Shown here in pieces: positions 44,316-52,614 of a DNA stretch of 64,000 nucleotides. Under the pieces are notes generated by a model. It had not been told where the DNA came from and did not search any database. It saw only the letters and a program-made list of their open reading frames with translations. Position 1 is the first letter of the stretch. Every line of letters begins with the position of its first letter. Source of the DNA: Qipengyuania proteolytica (GTDB taxonomy: Bacteria; Pseudomonadota; Alphaproteobacteria; Sphingomonadales; Sphingomonadaceae); contig NZ_JAIGNN010000001.1 of NCBI RefSeq assembly GCF_019711565.1, positions 248,001 through 312,000 on the forward strand, given 5' to 3'. Both the position numbers and the translations under genes were made by a program.

Positions 44316-46781
44316 CGCGTCGATTTCGTCCACCCGCATCGCTGCGCCCGCGAGGCTCTCCGCCTCCAAGAGCAGCTCGTCGTCGACCGAGCCCTGCGGC
44401 GTCGCCTCGCGGCCGATCATCACCATCACCGGCACCGCCAGCGGGCTCACCCGGTCGAGTTCCACATGGACCAGCTGTTCGGCCGAGCGGTCGAGCAGAT
44501 CGCCCAGCCGCCCGACGTCGGTCATCCGCGTCCGCGCATCGGCCCAGGCGGCCTCCAGCAGCACATGGTCGGGCTCGTACTTGCGCAGCACGTCGTAGAT
44601 CAGGTCGGTCGAGAAGGTCACCTGCTTGCCCGTCTTGCGCTTGCCCGGGTGCTGGCGCTCGACCAGCCCGCCGATCACCGCCACTTCGCGAAAGGCACGC
44701 CGCAGCAGGTGCGAATTCTGCACCCATTCGATGAACTCATCCTGCAGGATATCGGGCGAGAGCAGCGGGGCGGGATCGGTGACGGGTTTCAACCCCCATA
44801 CGGCCAGCGAGTAGTCGTTGGCGACGAACCCGCCCGGCATCAGCCCGCGATCTTCCATCCGCCGCGTGATCAGCATGCCGAGGCTCTGGTTCGCGTTCCA
44901 GCCTTCGAAGGTGTAATAGACGCTGTAATGCCGCTTGGCGTGCGGGAAGCTTTCGACCAGCAGCTGGCCCGGCCCCGGCATTTGCGACCGCCAGTCCTGC
45001 ACCTCCAGCCATTCGCGCACATCGTCGGGAAAGCGCGCCCAGCCCGCGCGGTCGACCAGCATTTCTCGCACGCGTTCGGCGAGATGGGTGGTCAGCGGCA
45101 TGCGCTGCCCGCCATAGCTCGGGATCATGGCATTGGACTTGGCGGCCTTCACCAGCACTTCCATGTCCTGCAGCTTGACCACCTCGAGGCTCATGCCGGC
45201 AAAGGCGAAGGTGTCCCCCGGGCTGAGCGAGGCGGCGAACCGCTCCTCCACCTTGCCGAGGCTACGCCCGCCCCGCCCACGCCCGGAATTGATCCGCACC
45301 TCCAGCATCTCGCTGTCGATGATGATGCCGGCGTTCATCCGGTGTCGCGCCGCCTGCTCGGGATGGGTCAGCCGCCACACGCCCTCCTTGTCGCGCACGA
45401 TGCGCCTGAACTTGTCATAGGCCTTGAGCGCGTAGCCGCCGGTGGCGACGAAGGTGAGCACGCGCTCCCACACCGCTGCGTCGACCCAGGCATAGGCGAG
45501 GCTCGAGCGGATTTCGGCGAGCAGCGCATCCTCCTGGAACGGCGCGGCGCAGGCGCAGGCCATGACATGCTGGGCGAGCACATCGAGCCCGCCGGGGCGG
45601 AAGTCCTCGCCATCGCGCTGGCCCTCGTCCACCGCCTCGCGCGCGGCGGTCGCCTCGAGGAATTCGAAGCGGTTGCCGGGCACCAGCAGCGCCCGGCTCG
45701 GCTGGTCGAGCCTATGGTTGGCGCGTCCGATACGCTGGAGCAGGCGCGAGGAGCCCTTGGGCGCCCCCATTTGGACGACGAGGTCGATGTCGCCCCAGTC
45801 GACGCCGAGGTCGAGGCTGGCTGTCGCCACCAGCGCGCGCAGCTCGCCGCGTGCCATCGCGCCTTCCACCTTGCGCCGCGCTTCCTTCGAGAGCGAGCCG
45901 TGGTGGACCCCGATCGGCAGTTTGTCCTCGTTCACGTCCCACAGGTTCTGGAAGATGTATTCGGCAAGGAAGCGCGTGTTGGTGAAGATCAGCGTCGTGC
46001 GGTTGGCGCGGATCTGCTCGTAGAGCTGCGGGATCGCCCAGGTCGCGGCATGCCCGCCCCAGGGCACGCGTTCTTCGTCCGGGAGGAGGATTTCGACCTC
46101 GGCCGGCGCGCCCTCCTCGCCCTCGACCAGCTCGACCGTGTCGATATCGCCCCAGGGCGCGAGCCATTCGCGAAACTTCTCGGGCTCGGCCACCGTGGCA
46201 GAGAGCGCCGCGCGCTGCATGGTGGGGGCGATGGCTTGCAGGCGCGCCAGCGCGAGCGCGAGCAGGTCGCCGCGCTTGCCGGTGGCGAAGGCGTGGACCT
46301 CGTCGATAACGATCCGCTTGAGGCCCGCGAACAGCTCCAGACTGTCGGGATAGCTGAGCAGGAGGGAAAGGCTCTCGGGCGTGGTCAGCAGCACATGCGG
46401 CGGCCTAGTGCGCTGGCGCTTCTTGCGATCGGACGGGGTGTCCCCGCTGCGGGTCTCGATCCGGATCGGGAGGCCCATCTCCTCGACCGGCGTCAGGAGG
46501 TTGCGCTGCACGTCATGCGCCAGCGCTTTCAATGGCGAAACATAGAGCGTGTGCAGCCCCTCCGGCGGCGCGGCACCGCCCAGGCCGGAGGGCGTGAAAT
46601 CGGCCAGCGTCGGCAGGAACCCGGCGAGCGTCTTGCCCGCCCCGGTATCGGCGACCAGCAGTGCATGCCGCCCCGCATCGCTCGCAGCGAGCATTTCTGC
46701 CTGGTGCCGCCGCACGCGCCAGCCGCGCCCGGCGAACCAGTCGGCGATTTCGGGGGGGATACGGGCGGCGTCCATAGTCAT
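44304..46781 (-). CDS. Lhr-type DEXH helicase (ligase-associated DNA damage response type)
   Basis: Superfamily 2 DNA helicase of 825 residues. Walker A ADTGAGKT lies at 44-51, motif II is DEVH, motif III SATVAEP, and the C-terminal half includes QRIGRANH and the Lhr winged-helix region. Layout and size match helicases that accompany DNA ligase and the PdeM nuclease in other bacteria. Neither partner is next to it: convergent ExbD-like and upstream small genes flank it. It is the last gene of a leftward operon beginning with mipZ. Confidence 0.88.
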   Translation of the reverse strand: MTMDAARIPPEIADWFAGRGWRVRRHQAEMLAASDAGRHALLVADTGAGKTLAGFLPTLADFTPSGLGGAAPPEGLHTLYVSPLKALAHDVQRNLLTPVEEMGLPIRIETRSGDTPSDRKKRQRTRPPHVLLTTPESLSLLLSYPDSLELFAGLKRIVIDEVHAFATGKRGDLLALALARLQAIAPTMQRAALSATVAEPEKFREWLAPWGDIDTVELVEGEEGAPAEVEILLPDEERVPWGGHAATWAIPQLYEQIRANRTTLIFTNTRFLAEYIFQNLWDVNEDKLPIGVHHGSLSKEARRKVEGAMARGELRALVATASLDLGVDWGDIDLVVQMGAPKGSSRLLQRIGRANHRLDQPSRALLVPGNRFEFLEATAAREAVDEGQRDGEDFRPGGLDVLAQHVMACACAAPFQEDALLAEIRSSLAYAWVDAAVWERVLTFVATGGYALKAYDKFRRIVRDKEGVWRLTHPEQAARHRMNAGIIIDSEMLEVRINSGRGRGGRSLGKVEERFAASLSPGDTFAFAGMSLEVVKLQDMEVLVKAAKSNAMIPSYGGQRMPLTTHLAERVREMLVDRAGWARFPDDVREWLEVQDWRSQMPGPGQLLVESFPHAKRHYSVYYTFEGWNANQSLGMLITRRMEDRGLMPGGFVANDYSLAVWGLKPVTDPAPLLSPDILQDEFIEWVQNSHLLRRAFREVAVIGGLVERQHPGKRKTGKQVTFSTDLIYDVLRKYEPDHVLLEAAWADARTRMTDVGRLGDLLDRSAEQLVHVELDRVSPLAVPVMVMIGREATPQGSVDDELLLEAESLAGAAMRVDEIDALGN

Positions 46782-46811
46782 GACAGCGCCACGTCCGCCG
46801 CTCCGTTCCCG

Positions 46812-47123
46812 CTAGAGCGCGGCAAGATCCGGCGTGGGCACGGACTCGGGATTGTCGAGAGCCGCTTCGACCAGGGCGATGAAGACGGCGCAACGGTTCG
46901 GATCGGCCTCGTCGGCAAGAGCGGAGCGGAGGTCCGGATCGTCGAGGCCGGTCCCGGCCCGGGCTTGTCCGACCAGCGAAGCGGGCAGGACCGAGGGCCG
47001 CGGCGCACCCTCCCCATAATCGAGCCGACCGCTCTCCAGCAGCCGCCGCGCGAGCGCCTGCTCGCGCCCGGCGATCTCGCCCGGCACGAAGGGGACGCCG
47101 TCGAAGAAGCTGCGCCCCGTCAC
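46812..47123 (-). CDS. Small protein of unknown function
   Basis: A 103-residue cytoplasmic protein read from GTG at 47123. It has a sensible amino-acid mix (RSFFDGVPFVPGEI, NRCAVFIALVEAALDN) but no motif I recognise. It sits in the gap between the J-like protein (36 bases) and the helicase (30 bases), all on one strand, which is the main reason to accept it. Confidence 0.5.
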   Translation of the reverse strand: MTGRSFFDGVPFVPGEIAGREQALARRLLESGRLDYGEGAPRPSVLPASLVGQARAGTGLDDPDLRSALADEADPNRCAVFIALVEAALDNPESVPTPDLAAL

Positions 47124-47159
47124 CTCGCGGCATTCGCCCTGCGCCTGCGCGGATCGCAG

Positions 47160-48008
47160 CTATTCGAGATAGATTTCGGTGATCTCCAGCACATCCTCGC
47201 GCGGGCTCAATCGCCGCGCATTGAGGATCGCTGGCCGCAGATATTCCTGCGCCGTTGCGAGCTCGTCCGGCTCGGTGAAGATAGCCCGCGCCAGTGAAGG
47301 GTTGAGCGTGGCGACCCGGCTGGCCGACATTCCGTCTCCGAAGAGCTCCTCTGCCAGATTATCGTACTGCCCGATGTTATCCGGGCGCAGCCGCTCCGGG
47401 CCGGTCGTTACGCTTTCGGCTCCTTGCGGCTGACGGTTCGTTTGCTCGCGATCCGGGCCATCGGTGCAGAAGGCCAGCGCCAGCAGGAAGGTGAGCAACC
47501 ACCAGATGCCGTATTTTTCCAGATTGTAGCGCTGCACGAACGGCGTCGGCTGCGCGTCCAGCACGATCTCGCTATTGTCGTGCCGCGCTGCTTCCGCCTC
47601 GTAGAGGGGATCGACATATGCGGGGCTCGGCTCCGCGCGAGGGCCGACGACAAGCTGCACCTGCGGCTCCGGTTCCGGTTCCGGTTCCGGTTCGGGTTCG
47701 GGTTCGGGTTCGGGTTCGGGTTCGGGTTCGGGTTCGGGTTCGGGTTCGGTAGGGGGCTCCCCCGGCCGCGCTACCTCGTCAAACCCGGCCCCGCCGGAGC
47801 GGGCGGCTTCCCGGAGCAATTCCGAGGCAAGAAACAGCGCCTTCTCCCGCGCCGCGGTGAGATCGGCGAAAGCCGAGATCGAGCCGCCGGTGCTCAGCGT
47901 CGCGCGCTGCGCCTCATAGGCCGCGCGGATCGCATCCTTGTCGTGGGTTGCGGCAATGCCCAGCGCCGACCAAGGCCAGGCCGCCGGGGCTGGATCGCTA
48001 CTGCTCAG
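47160..48008 (-). CDS. J-like membrane protein with Glu-Pro repeat
   Basis: About 282 residues with a probable CTG start at 48008 that overlaps the previous stop as CTGA; no ATG, GTG or TTG lies nearby in frame. The N-terminus (SALGIAATHDKDAIRAAYEAQ ... LTAAREKALFLASELL) has the outline of a J domain but no HPD tripeptide. Fourteen Glu-Pro pairs follow, then a membrane segment YGIWWLLTFLLALAF and a C-terminal domain of unknown fold. The start could be further upstream. Function unknown; it may be a degenerate co-chaperone or a scaffold. Confidence 0.65.
   Translation of the reverse strand: MSSSDPAPAAWPWSALGIAATHDKDAIRAAYEAQRATLSTGGSISAFADLTAAREKALFLASELLREAARSGGAGFDEVARPGEPPTEPEPEPEPEPEPEPEPEPEPEPEPEPEPQVQLVVGPRAEPSPAYVDPLYEAEAARHDNSEIVLDAQPTPFVQRYNLEKYGIWWLLTFLLALAFCTDGPDREQTNRQPQGAESVTTGPERLRPDNIGQYDNLAEELFGDGMSASRVATLNPSLARAIFTEPDELATAQEYLRPAILNARRLSPREDVLEITEIYLE
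47665..47748. repeat. Hexanucleotide tandem repeat (14 units) coding Glu-Pro
   Basis: Fourteen consecutive six-base units (GGTTCG or GGTTCC, the first GGCTCC) encode (Glu-Pro)14 on the minus strand. Units are a multiple of three, so length changes by slippage would alter the spacer without shifting frame. Confidence 0.93.
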
Positions 48009-49411
48009 TGCCCGACACTCTCGCCGCGTTCGAGGCCGCTCAGCGCCAGCTGCTGGTCGATCTGCGCCATCAGGCGGGCGAGCCCTTCCTCGCTCTCGCT
48101 TTCGGCGCGGGCGACGAGGACGTCCTGCGTGTTGGATGCGCGCAGCAGCCACCAGCCGTCGGCATTGGTCACGCGCACGCCGTCGGTGCCATTGACCTCG
48201 TCAGGACTGTCCTTGAGCCGCTCCTTCACTTCCTCGATCGCGGCGAACTTGCGGCTTTCGTCGACCTGGAAGCGCATCTCGGGCGTGTTGATCATGTCCG
48301 GCATGGCGCCGCGCAATTCGGTGACCGACTTGCCGAGCCGCGCCGAGGCGGCAATCAGTCGGATGCCGGCATAAAGCGCGTCGTCGAAACCGTAATATTC
48401 GTCGGCGAAGAACACGTGGCCGCTCATCTCGCCAGCCAGCGGCGAACCCGTTTCCTTCATTTTGGACTTAATCAGCGAGTGGCCGGTCTTCCACATAAGC
48501 GGCTCCCCGCCGCAGGCCGCGACATGATCGTAGAGCGCCCGGCTGGCCTTCACATCGGCGATGATCACCGGCGTATCGGAGCGGCGCGCGAGCAGATCCT
48601 CGGCATAGATCATCAGCAGCTGGTCGCCCCAGATCACCCGCCCCTCGCCGTCGATCGCGCCGATCCGGTCACCGTCGCCGTCGAAAGCGACACCGAAATC
48701 GAGCGACTTGGCCGCGACAAGCGCGCGCAGGTCCTCGAGATTGGCCTCGACAGTGGGATCAGGGTGATGGTTGGGAAAGTTTCCGTCGACTTCGGTGTAG
48801 AGCAAATGGTGTTCGCCGGGCAGCTGCGCGACCAGCCGCTCGAGCGCGGGGCCGGCTGCGCCATTGCCCGCGTCCCAGCCGACGCGCATCGCAGCGAGCG
48901 TGCCGGCATCGATCCCGTCGAGGGCGGAGAGCATCTTGGCGAGATAAGCGTCCATCACGTCGCGCGTTTCGACGCTACCCATACCGTCCGCCCATTCGCC
49001 GGCAGCCGAGCGACGGCCCAGTTCCTGGATGTCCGACCCGAAGAAGGGACGCCCCTGGAATACCATCTTGAAGCCGTTGTAATTGGCGGGGTTATGGCTG
49101 CCGGTTATCTGGATGCCGCCGTCGATCTCCTCTTCCGAGGCCTCGGCATAATATAGCATCGGCGTCGGGCCCATGCCCACGCGCACCGCATCGCAGCCCG
49201 CCGCGGTCAGCCCTTCGACCAGCGCATGTTCGAGCATGGGCGAGGACACCCGCCCGTCATAGCCCACCGCCACGCGCCTGCCGCCCGCCTCGGCCAGCAT
49301 CGAGCCGAAGGTGCGGCCGATCGCGCGCGCATCGTCCGGGCCGAGGGTTTCGCCGATGATCCCGCGAATGTCGTATTCGCGCAGGACGGTGGGGTCGAAC
49401 GTGTGGCTCAT
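48005..49411 (-). CDS. Phosphomannomutase/phosphoglucomutase
   Basis: Enzyme that moves phosphate between C1 and C6 of mannose or glucose phosphate, feeding envelope polysaccharides. The 468 residues include the phosphoserine loop TGSHNP (Ser105), the metal loop DGDGDR and sugar-specificity loop GEMSGH. ATG at 49411 overlaps the J protein's stop (ATGA). AlgC/ManB-type dual activity is common in this family; specificity is not visible. Confidence 0.93.
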   Translation of the reverse strand: MSHTFDPTVLREYDIRGIIGETLGPDDARAIGRTFGSMLAEAGGRRVAVGYDGRVSSPMLEHALVEGLTAAGCDAVRVGMGPTPMLYYAEASEEEIDGGIQITGSHNPANYNGFKMVFQGRPFFGSDIQELGRRSAAGEWADGMGSVETRDVMDAYLAKMLSALDGIDAGTLAAMRVGWDAGNGAAGPALERLVAQLPGEHHLLYTEVDGNFPNHHPDPTVEANLEDLRALVAAKSLDFGVAFDGDGDRIGAIDGEGRVIWGDQLLMIYAEDLLARRSDTPVIIADVKASRALYDHVAACGGEPLMWKTGHSLIKSKMKETGSPLAGEMSGHVFFADEYYGFDDALYAGIRLIAASARLGKSVTELRGAMPDMINTPEMRFQVDESRKFAAIEEVKERLKDSPDEVNGTDGVRVTNADGWWLLRASNTQDVLVARAESESEEGLARLMAQIDQQLALSGLERGESVGH

Positions 49412-49710
49412 TGGGGGTTCTCCGGATTCTCGTAAGGCAACGCGTCGAGCAGCAGGTCGCGCGCCGCATTCAGTTCCTGCATCCCGGCGTTGGTGCCGCC
49501 CCTGTCGGGGTGGATCATGGCGGTCATCCGCCGATGGGCGTCGCGGATTTCCTTCGCATCCGCCCGGGCGCTGACGCCCAGCAGCTTGCGCGCCTTGAAG
49601 ATCGCCTGCGAGCGGGTGTCGGGCGCACGCAGGTACTCCCACGGCCACTTGCCGAAGATCCAGCGACACGCGACCGAGACCAGCAGCGCGATGGCGATCA
49701 GGCGGATCAT
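49408..49710 (-). CDS. Membrane-anchored J-domain protein
   Basis: Hsp70 co-chaperone-like protein of 100 residues, with an N-terminal membrane segment (residues 2-16) followed by a J domain that keeps HPD at 67-69. This TIM14/DjlA-like layout, N-terminal anchor then J domain, suggests recruiting DnaK to the inner membrane. It overlaps both mipZ and the phosphomannomutase by four bases, so it is coupled to both. Confidence 0.85.
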   Translation of the reverse strand: MIRLIAIALLVSVACRWIFGKWPWEYLRAPDTRSQAIFKARKLLGVSARADAKEIRDAHRRMTAMIHPDRGGTNAGMQELNAARDLLLDALPYENPENPQ

Positions 49711-50519
49711 GCGGCGTCCCCTCCGGCACTGGCGGCGCTGACCGACCCGGGCAGCCGCAGATTGGCGATCAGTTCGCGCAGCTCCTGCCGCGCGACCAGG
49801 TGGCTCGTGCCCAGATCGCCGAGGTGCCCCTTGTCGAGCAGCGTGAGGCCGGACGGGAACAGCTCGCGATAAATCACACGCTCCGACAGACCCTTAGCGA
49901 CGCGGAAGCCGACGCGCTTGGACATTTCCGTCAAGGCCTGTTCGATGCGGGCCATGTTGCGCGCTTCCGTGTGGCCGGTGCGGTTGCGCACGACCACCCA
50001 GTCCATCTGGCGGCGGCTGCCGTCGATGCTGGCGCGGCTGCGCTTGAGGCGGGCCTCCCAGATCAGTTCGGCATAGAAGGAGAGTTTCTTGACCTTGAAG
50101 CTTTCGCCTTCGACCTGGCCGATCAGGTCGAAATCGACGAAGCTGTCGTTCATCGGCGTGACCAGCGTATCGGAAGTGGTCGCAGCATGGCGGGCGAGCG
50201 GATCGTCGCGGCCCGGCGTGTCGATCACGACGAAATCGGCACCCTTGGAATGCTCCGCGACGAAAGCCTCGAACGCGCTCTCGTCCATCCCTTCCGCCAC
50301 GTGGCATTCGGCCGTCGGCAATTCGATGTGGCGCCGCGCCATGGTCTCGGCCCGGTTCTCGAAATAGCGGCACATCGTGCGCTGGCGGTGGTCGAGGTCG
50401 AAGGCGACGACATTCGCCCCGCGAAAGGCGAGCGCGACCGCGACATGGACGGCGGTGGTAGATTTGCCCGTACCGCCCTTTTCATTGGCGAGAACGATAC
50501 GATGGGGCGCGGAAGACAT
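49707..50519 (-). CDS. mipZ: Division-plane positioning ATPase MipZ
   Basis: ParA-like ATPase that forms a gradient from the cell poles and keeps FtsZ at midcell in alphaproteobacteria. The 270 residues carry the deviant Walker A KGGTGKST at 14-21 and the MipZ-typical stretches DLDHRQRTMCRYFENR and PMNDSFVDFDLIGQVE. It heads a leftward operon of J protein, phosphomannomutase, J-like protein, small protein and helicase. Confidence 0.95.
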   Translation of the reverse strand: MSSAPHRIVLANEKGGTGKSTTAVHVAVALAFRGANVVAFDLDHRQRTMCRYFENRAETMARRHIELPTAECHVAEGMDESAFEAFVAEHSKGADFVVIDTPGRDDPLARHAATTSDTLVTPMNDSFVDFDLIGQVEGESFKVKKLSFYAELIWEARLKRSRASIDGSRRQMDWVVVRNRTGHTEARNMARIEQALTEMSKRVGFRVAKGLSERVIYRELFPSGLTLLDKGHLGDLGTSHLVARQELRELIANLRLPGSVSAASAGGDAA

Positions 50520-50630
50520 GGAACTGCGGGATCCTGCTGGGAAGTGTTGCCCCAGTCCCTATCCAACCGGCGAACGGGCCGCAACGCGTGCGGCCCCGGC
50601 AGGCGAACTAATCCGCAGCCATGGCGCAGG

Positions 50631-50658
50631 TTTACAAGAATGCGACGCAACATATGTT
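50631..50658 (+). promoter_or_regulatory. Possible promoter of the CsgG-like gene
   Basis: TTTACA at 50631-50636 and TATGTT at 50653-50658 with a 16-base spacer resemble -35 and -10 boxes. The start codon of the CsgG-like gene lies about 80 bases further on. The rest of the 226-base gap between mipZ and this gene shows nothing else. Confidence 0.35.
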
Positions 50659-50745
50659 ACAAGGCGCAATCCGGGTCGCATCCCGTGGCTGCCAACGGCA
50701 AGAACCGGGCGCCTCAGACATGGATGATGAGGGGGAACTCCGATC

Positions 50746-51519
50746 ATGAAGAATTTGGTATGTGGCGCGCTGGCGGTAGCGGTCTCGTTCGCGATGGCGG
50801 CCGAACCGGTGATGGCGCAGGGTCGCTCGTCCGGCCGCAAGGAGCAGGACCGGGCCACGATGGAAATCCCGCGCTGCACCCGCAACCTCGGCACGGTGGC
50901 GATCGTTGAGCCGGACAACCAGTGGTGGCGTGAATTCAATCTCGGCAGTCCCGAAGCGATCCTGCGCGTGTTCGTGCAGAAATCGGGCTGCTTCACGCTG
51001 GTTAATCGCGGCCGCTCGATGCAGAGCCGCGCCATGGAGCGCGCGCTGGCCGATCAGGGCGAGCTGCAGGAAGGCTCGAACCTCGGCAAGGGGCAGGTCA
51101 AGGCGGCGGATTACTTCCTCCAGCCCGACATCGTCAGCGCGAACTCGAACTCGGGCGGCGGGGGCGGCCTCCTCGGCGGGGTCGTCGGCGGGCTGTTCGG
51201 CCGGACGGCTGGCGCCCTCGCGGGCGGCATCTCGGTGAAGAAGGGCGAGGCCAATGTGACGCTGTCGATCGTCAACGCGCGCACGACGGTGGAGGAAGCG
51301 CTGGTCGAAGGCTATTTCCGCAAGAAGGATCTCGGCTGGGCCGCGGGCGGCGGGCTGTTCGGCGGGGGCGGCGGGGCTGCCGGCGGCTTCGGCAGCTACG
51401 AGAACACGGCGATCGGCCAGATCATCGTGCTGGCCTATCTCAACGCCTATAGCGACCTCGTCTACCAGCTCGGCGGGCTGCCCGGGGACGCTTCGGCGGC
51501 AGCGCCCGAAGCGCAGTAG
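50746..51519 (+). CDS. CsgG/HfaB-family secretion or lipid-like pore protein
   Basis: Exported protein of 257 residues related to CsgG/HfaB, the outer-membrane channel of curli and holdfast anchors. A signal peptide ends near residue 25 (EPVMAQ). The core shows VFVQKSGCFTLVNRGRSM and DYFLQPDIVSANS, plus glycine-rich insertions (GGGGGLLGG, GGGLFGGGGGAAGG). Unlike CsgG it lacks a lipobox Cys at the signal cleavage site. No curli or holdfast genes are nearby. A terminator follows. Confidence 0.82.
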   Translation: MKNLVCGALAVAVSFAMAAEPVMAQGRSSGRKEQDRATMEIPRCTRNLGTVAIVEPDNQWWREFNLGSPEAILRVFVQKSGCFTLVNRGRSMQSRAMERALADQGELQEGSNLGKGQVKAADYFLQPDIVSANSNSGGGGGLLGGVVGGLFGRTAGALAGGISVKKGEANVTLSIVNARTTVEEALVEGYFRKKDLGWAAGGGLFGGGGGAAGGFGSYENTAIGQIIVLAYLNAYSDLVYQLGGLPGDASAAAPEAQ

Positions 51520-51544
51520 CGCGGCGAAGTCCAAGCGGTTAGAG

Positions 51545-51578
51545 GGGCGGGACGGCTTCGGTCGTCCCGCCCTTTTTT
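51545..51578 (+). terminator. Rho-independent terminator after the CsgG-like gene
   Basis: A nine-base perfect stem (51545-51553 with 51564-51572) followed by six T at 51573-51578 ends the transcript 25 bases past the stop codon. Confidence 0.93.
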
Positions 51579-51598
51579 CGCATGACAGGAGGCCCCCC

Positions 51599-52447
51599 TT
51601 GCAGACGGTGACAACGCTTGCCGAGCTTCGCCCCGCGACCGATGCCCTGCGCCGCACGGGCACGCTGGCGCTGGTGCCGACCATGGGTGCACTGCACGAG
51701 GGGCATCTGACGCTGGTCCGGCAGGCCCAGGCCGCGGCCGACCATGTCACGGTGTCGATCTTCATCAATCCGCGCCAGTTCGGGGCGAACGAGGACCTCG
51801 ATGCCTATCCGCGCCAGCTCGCGCGCGACAGCGCAATGCTGGAAGCGGAAGGCGTGGCGCTGCTGTGGGCTCCACAACCGGCGGAGGTCTATCCCGAGGG
51901 CTATGCGACCAACATTTCGGTCGCGGGCGTTAGCGAGGGACTGTGCGGGGCCGACCGTCCGGGCCATTTCGACGGGGTGGCGACGGTCGTGTGCAAGCTT
52001 TTCAACCAGGTCCGGCCCGATAGGGCCTTCTTCGGCGAGAAGGACTGGCAGCAACTGGCCGTCATCCGCCGCATGGCGCGCGACCTCGACCTCACACAGC
52101 CGCATGTCGATGCGATCCACAGCGTGCCGATCGTGCGCGAGGACGATGACCTCGCGATGAGCAGTCGCAACGCCTACCTCTCGACAGAACAGCGTGCGCA
52201 GGCAGCGGCGCTTCCGCAGGCGATGCGCGAGGCGATCGGGCTGATCCGCGACGGCGCGCCGGTTTCGGAAACATTGGGCAATTTGCGCGACACGCTGCTC
52301 GCAAGCGGCTTTGCCTCGGTCGATTATGCCGAGCTGCGCGATGCCGACAGCCTCGCACCGCGCGGCGCAGACACCGGCAACGCCCGGCTCTTCGTTGCCG
52401 CACGTATCGGCGGTACGCGGCTGATCGACAACATGGCGGTCGAGTGA
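51599..52447 (+). CDS. panC: Pantoate-beta-alanine ligase
   Basis: ATP-dependent ligase that makes pantothenate for coenzyme A. The 282 residues include PTMGALHEGHLTLVRQA near 29-45, the SIFINPRQFG segment and GEKDWQQL with the ATP site. The start is TTG at 51599 with AGGAGG six bases upstream. It stands alone between a terminator and the tRNA-Gly gene on the other strand. Confidence 0.95.
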   Translation: MQTVTTLAELRPATDALRRTGTLALVPTMGALHEGHLTLVRQAQAAADHVTVSIFINPRQFGANEDLDAYPRQLARDSAMLEAEGVALLWAPQPAEVYPEGYATNISVAGVSEGLCGADRPGHFDGVATVVCKLFNQVRPDRAFFGEKDWQQLAVIRRMARDLDLTQPHVDAIHSVPIVREDDDLAMSSRNAYLSTEQRAQAAALPQAMREAIGLIRDGAPVSETLGNLRDTLLASGFASVDYAELRDADSLAPRGADTGNARLFVAARIGGTRLIDNMAVE

Positions 52448-52455
52448 GAGAGAGT

Positions 52456-52529
52456 TGGAGCGGGTAAGGGGAATCGAACCCCTCTAGCCAGCTTGGAAGG
52501 CTGGAGCATTACCACTATGCTATACCCGC
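52456..52529 (-). tRNA. tRNA-Gly (anticodon TCC)
   Basis: 74 bases including an encoded CCA. The acceptor GCGGGTA pairs with TACCCGC; the anticodon arm CAGCC-TTCCAA-GCTGG places TCC in the loop; the T arm contains GGTTCGATTCC. Read leftward. It lies between panC and the OmpA-like gene. Confidence 0.97.
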
Positions 52530-52614
52530 CCGGGGTACGGCCCGGCGGATGCGCGGACCGAGGCGCCCTTGCCACCAAGAGCGCGGAGTCGTCAACACGG
52601 CTTGTGCCGCAGCG

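Noticed and set aside
44466..47297. Very long open frame on the plus strand (over 900 codons) across the helicase gene
   Set aside because: It is antisense to the helicase and small genes, its protein is rich in Arg, Gly and His without family motifs, and it arises from GC-rich codon use on the other strand.
47665..47748. Regular repeats suggesting CRISPR
   Set aside because: Units are six bases with no spacers, and they encode Glu-Pro pairs in one frame.
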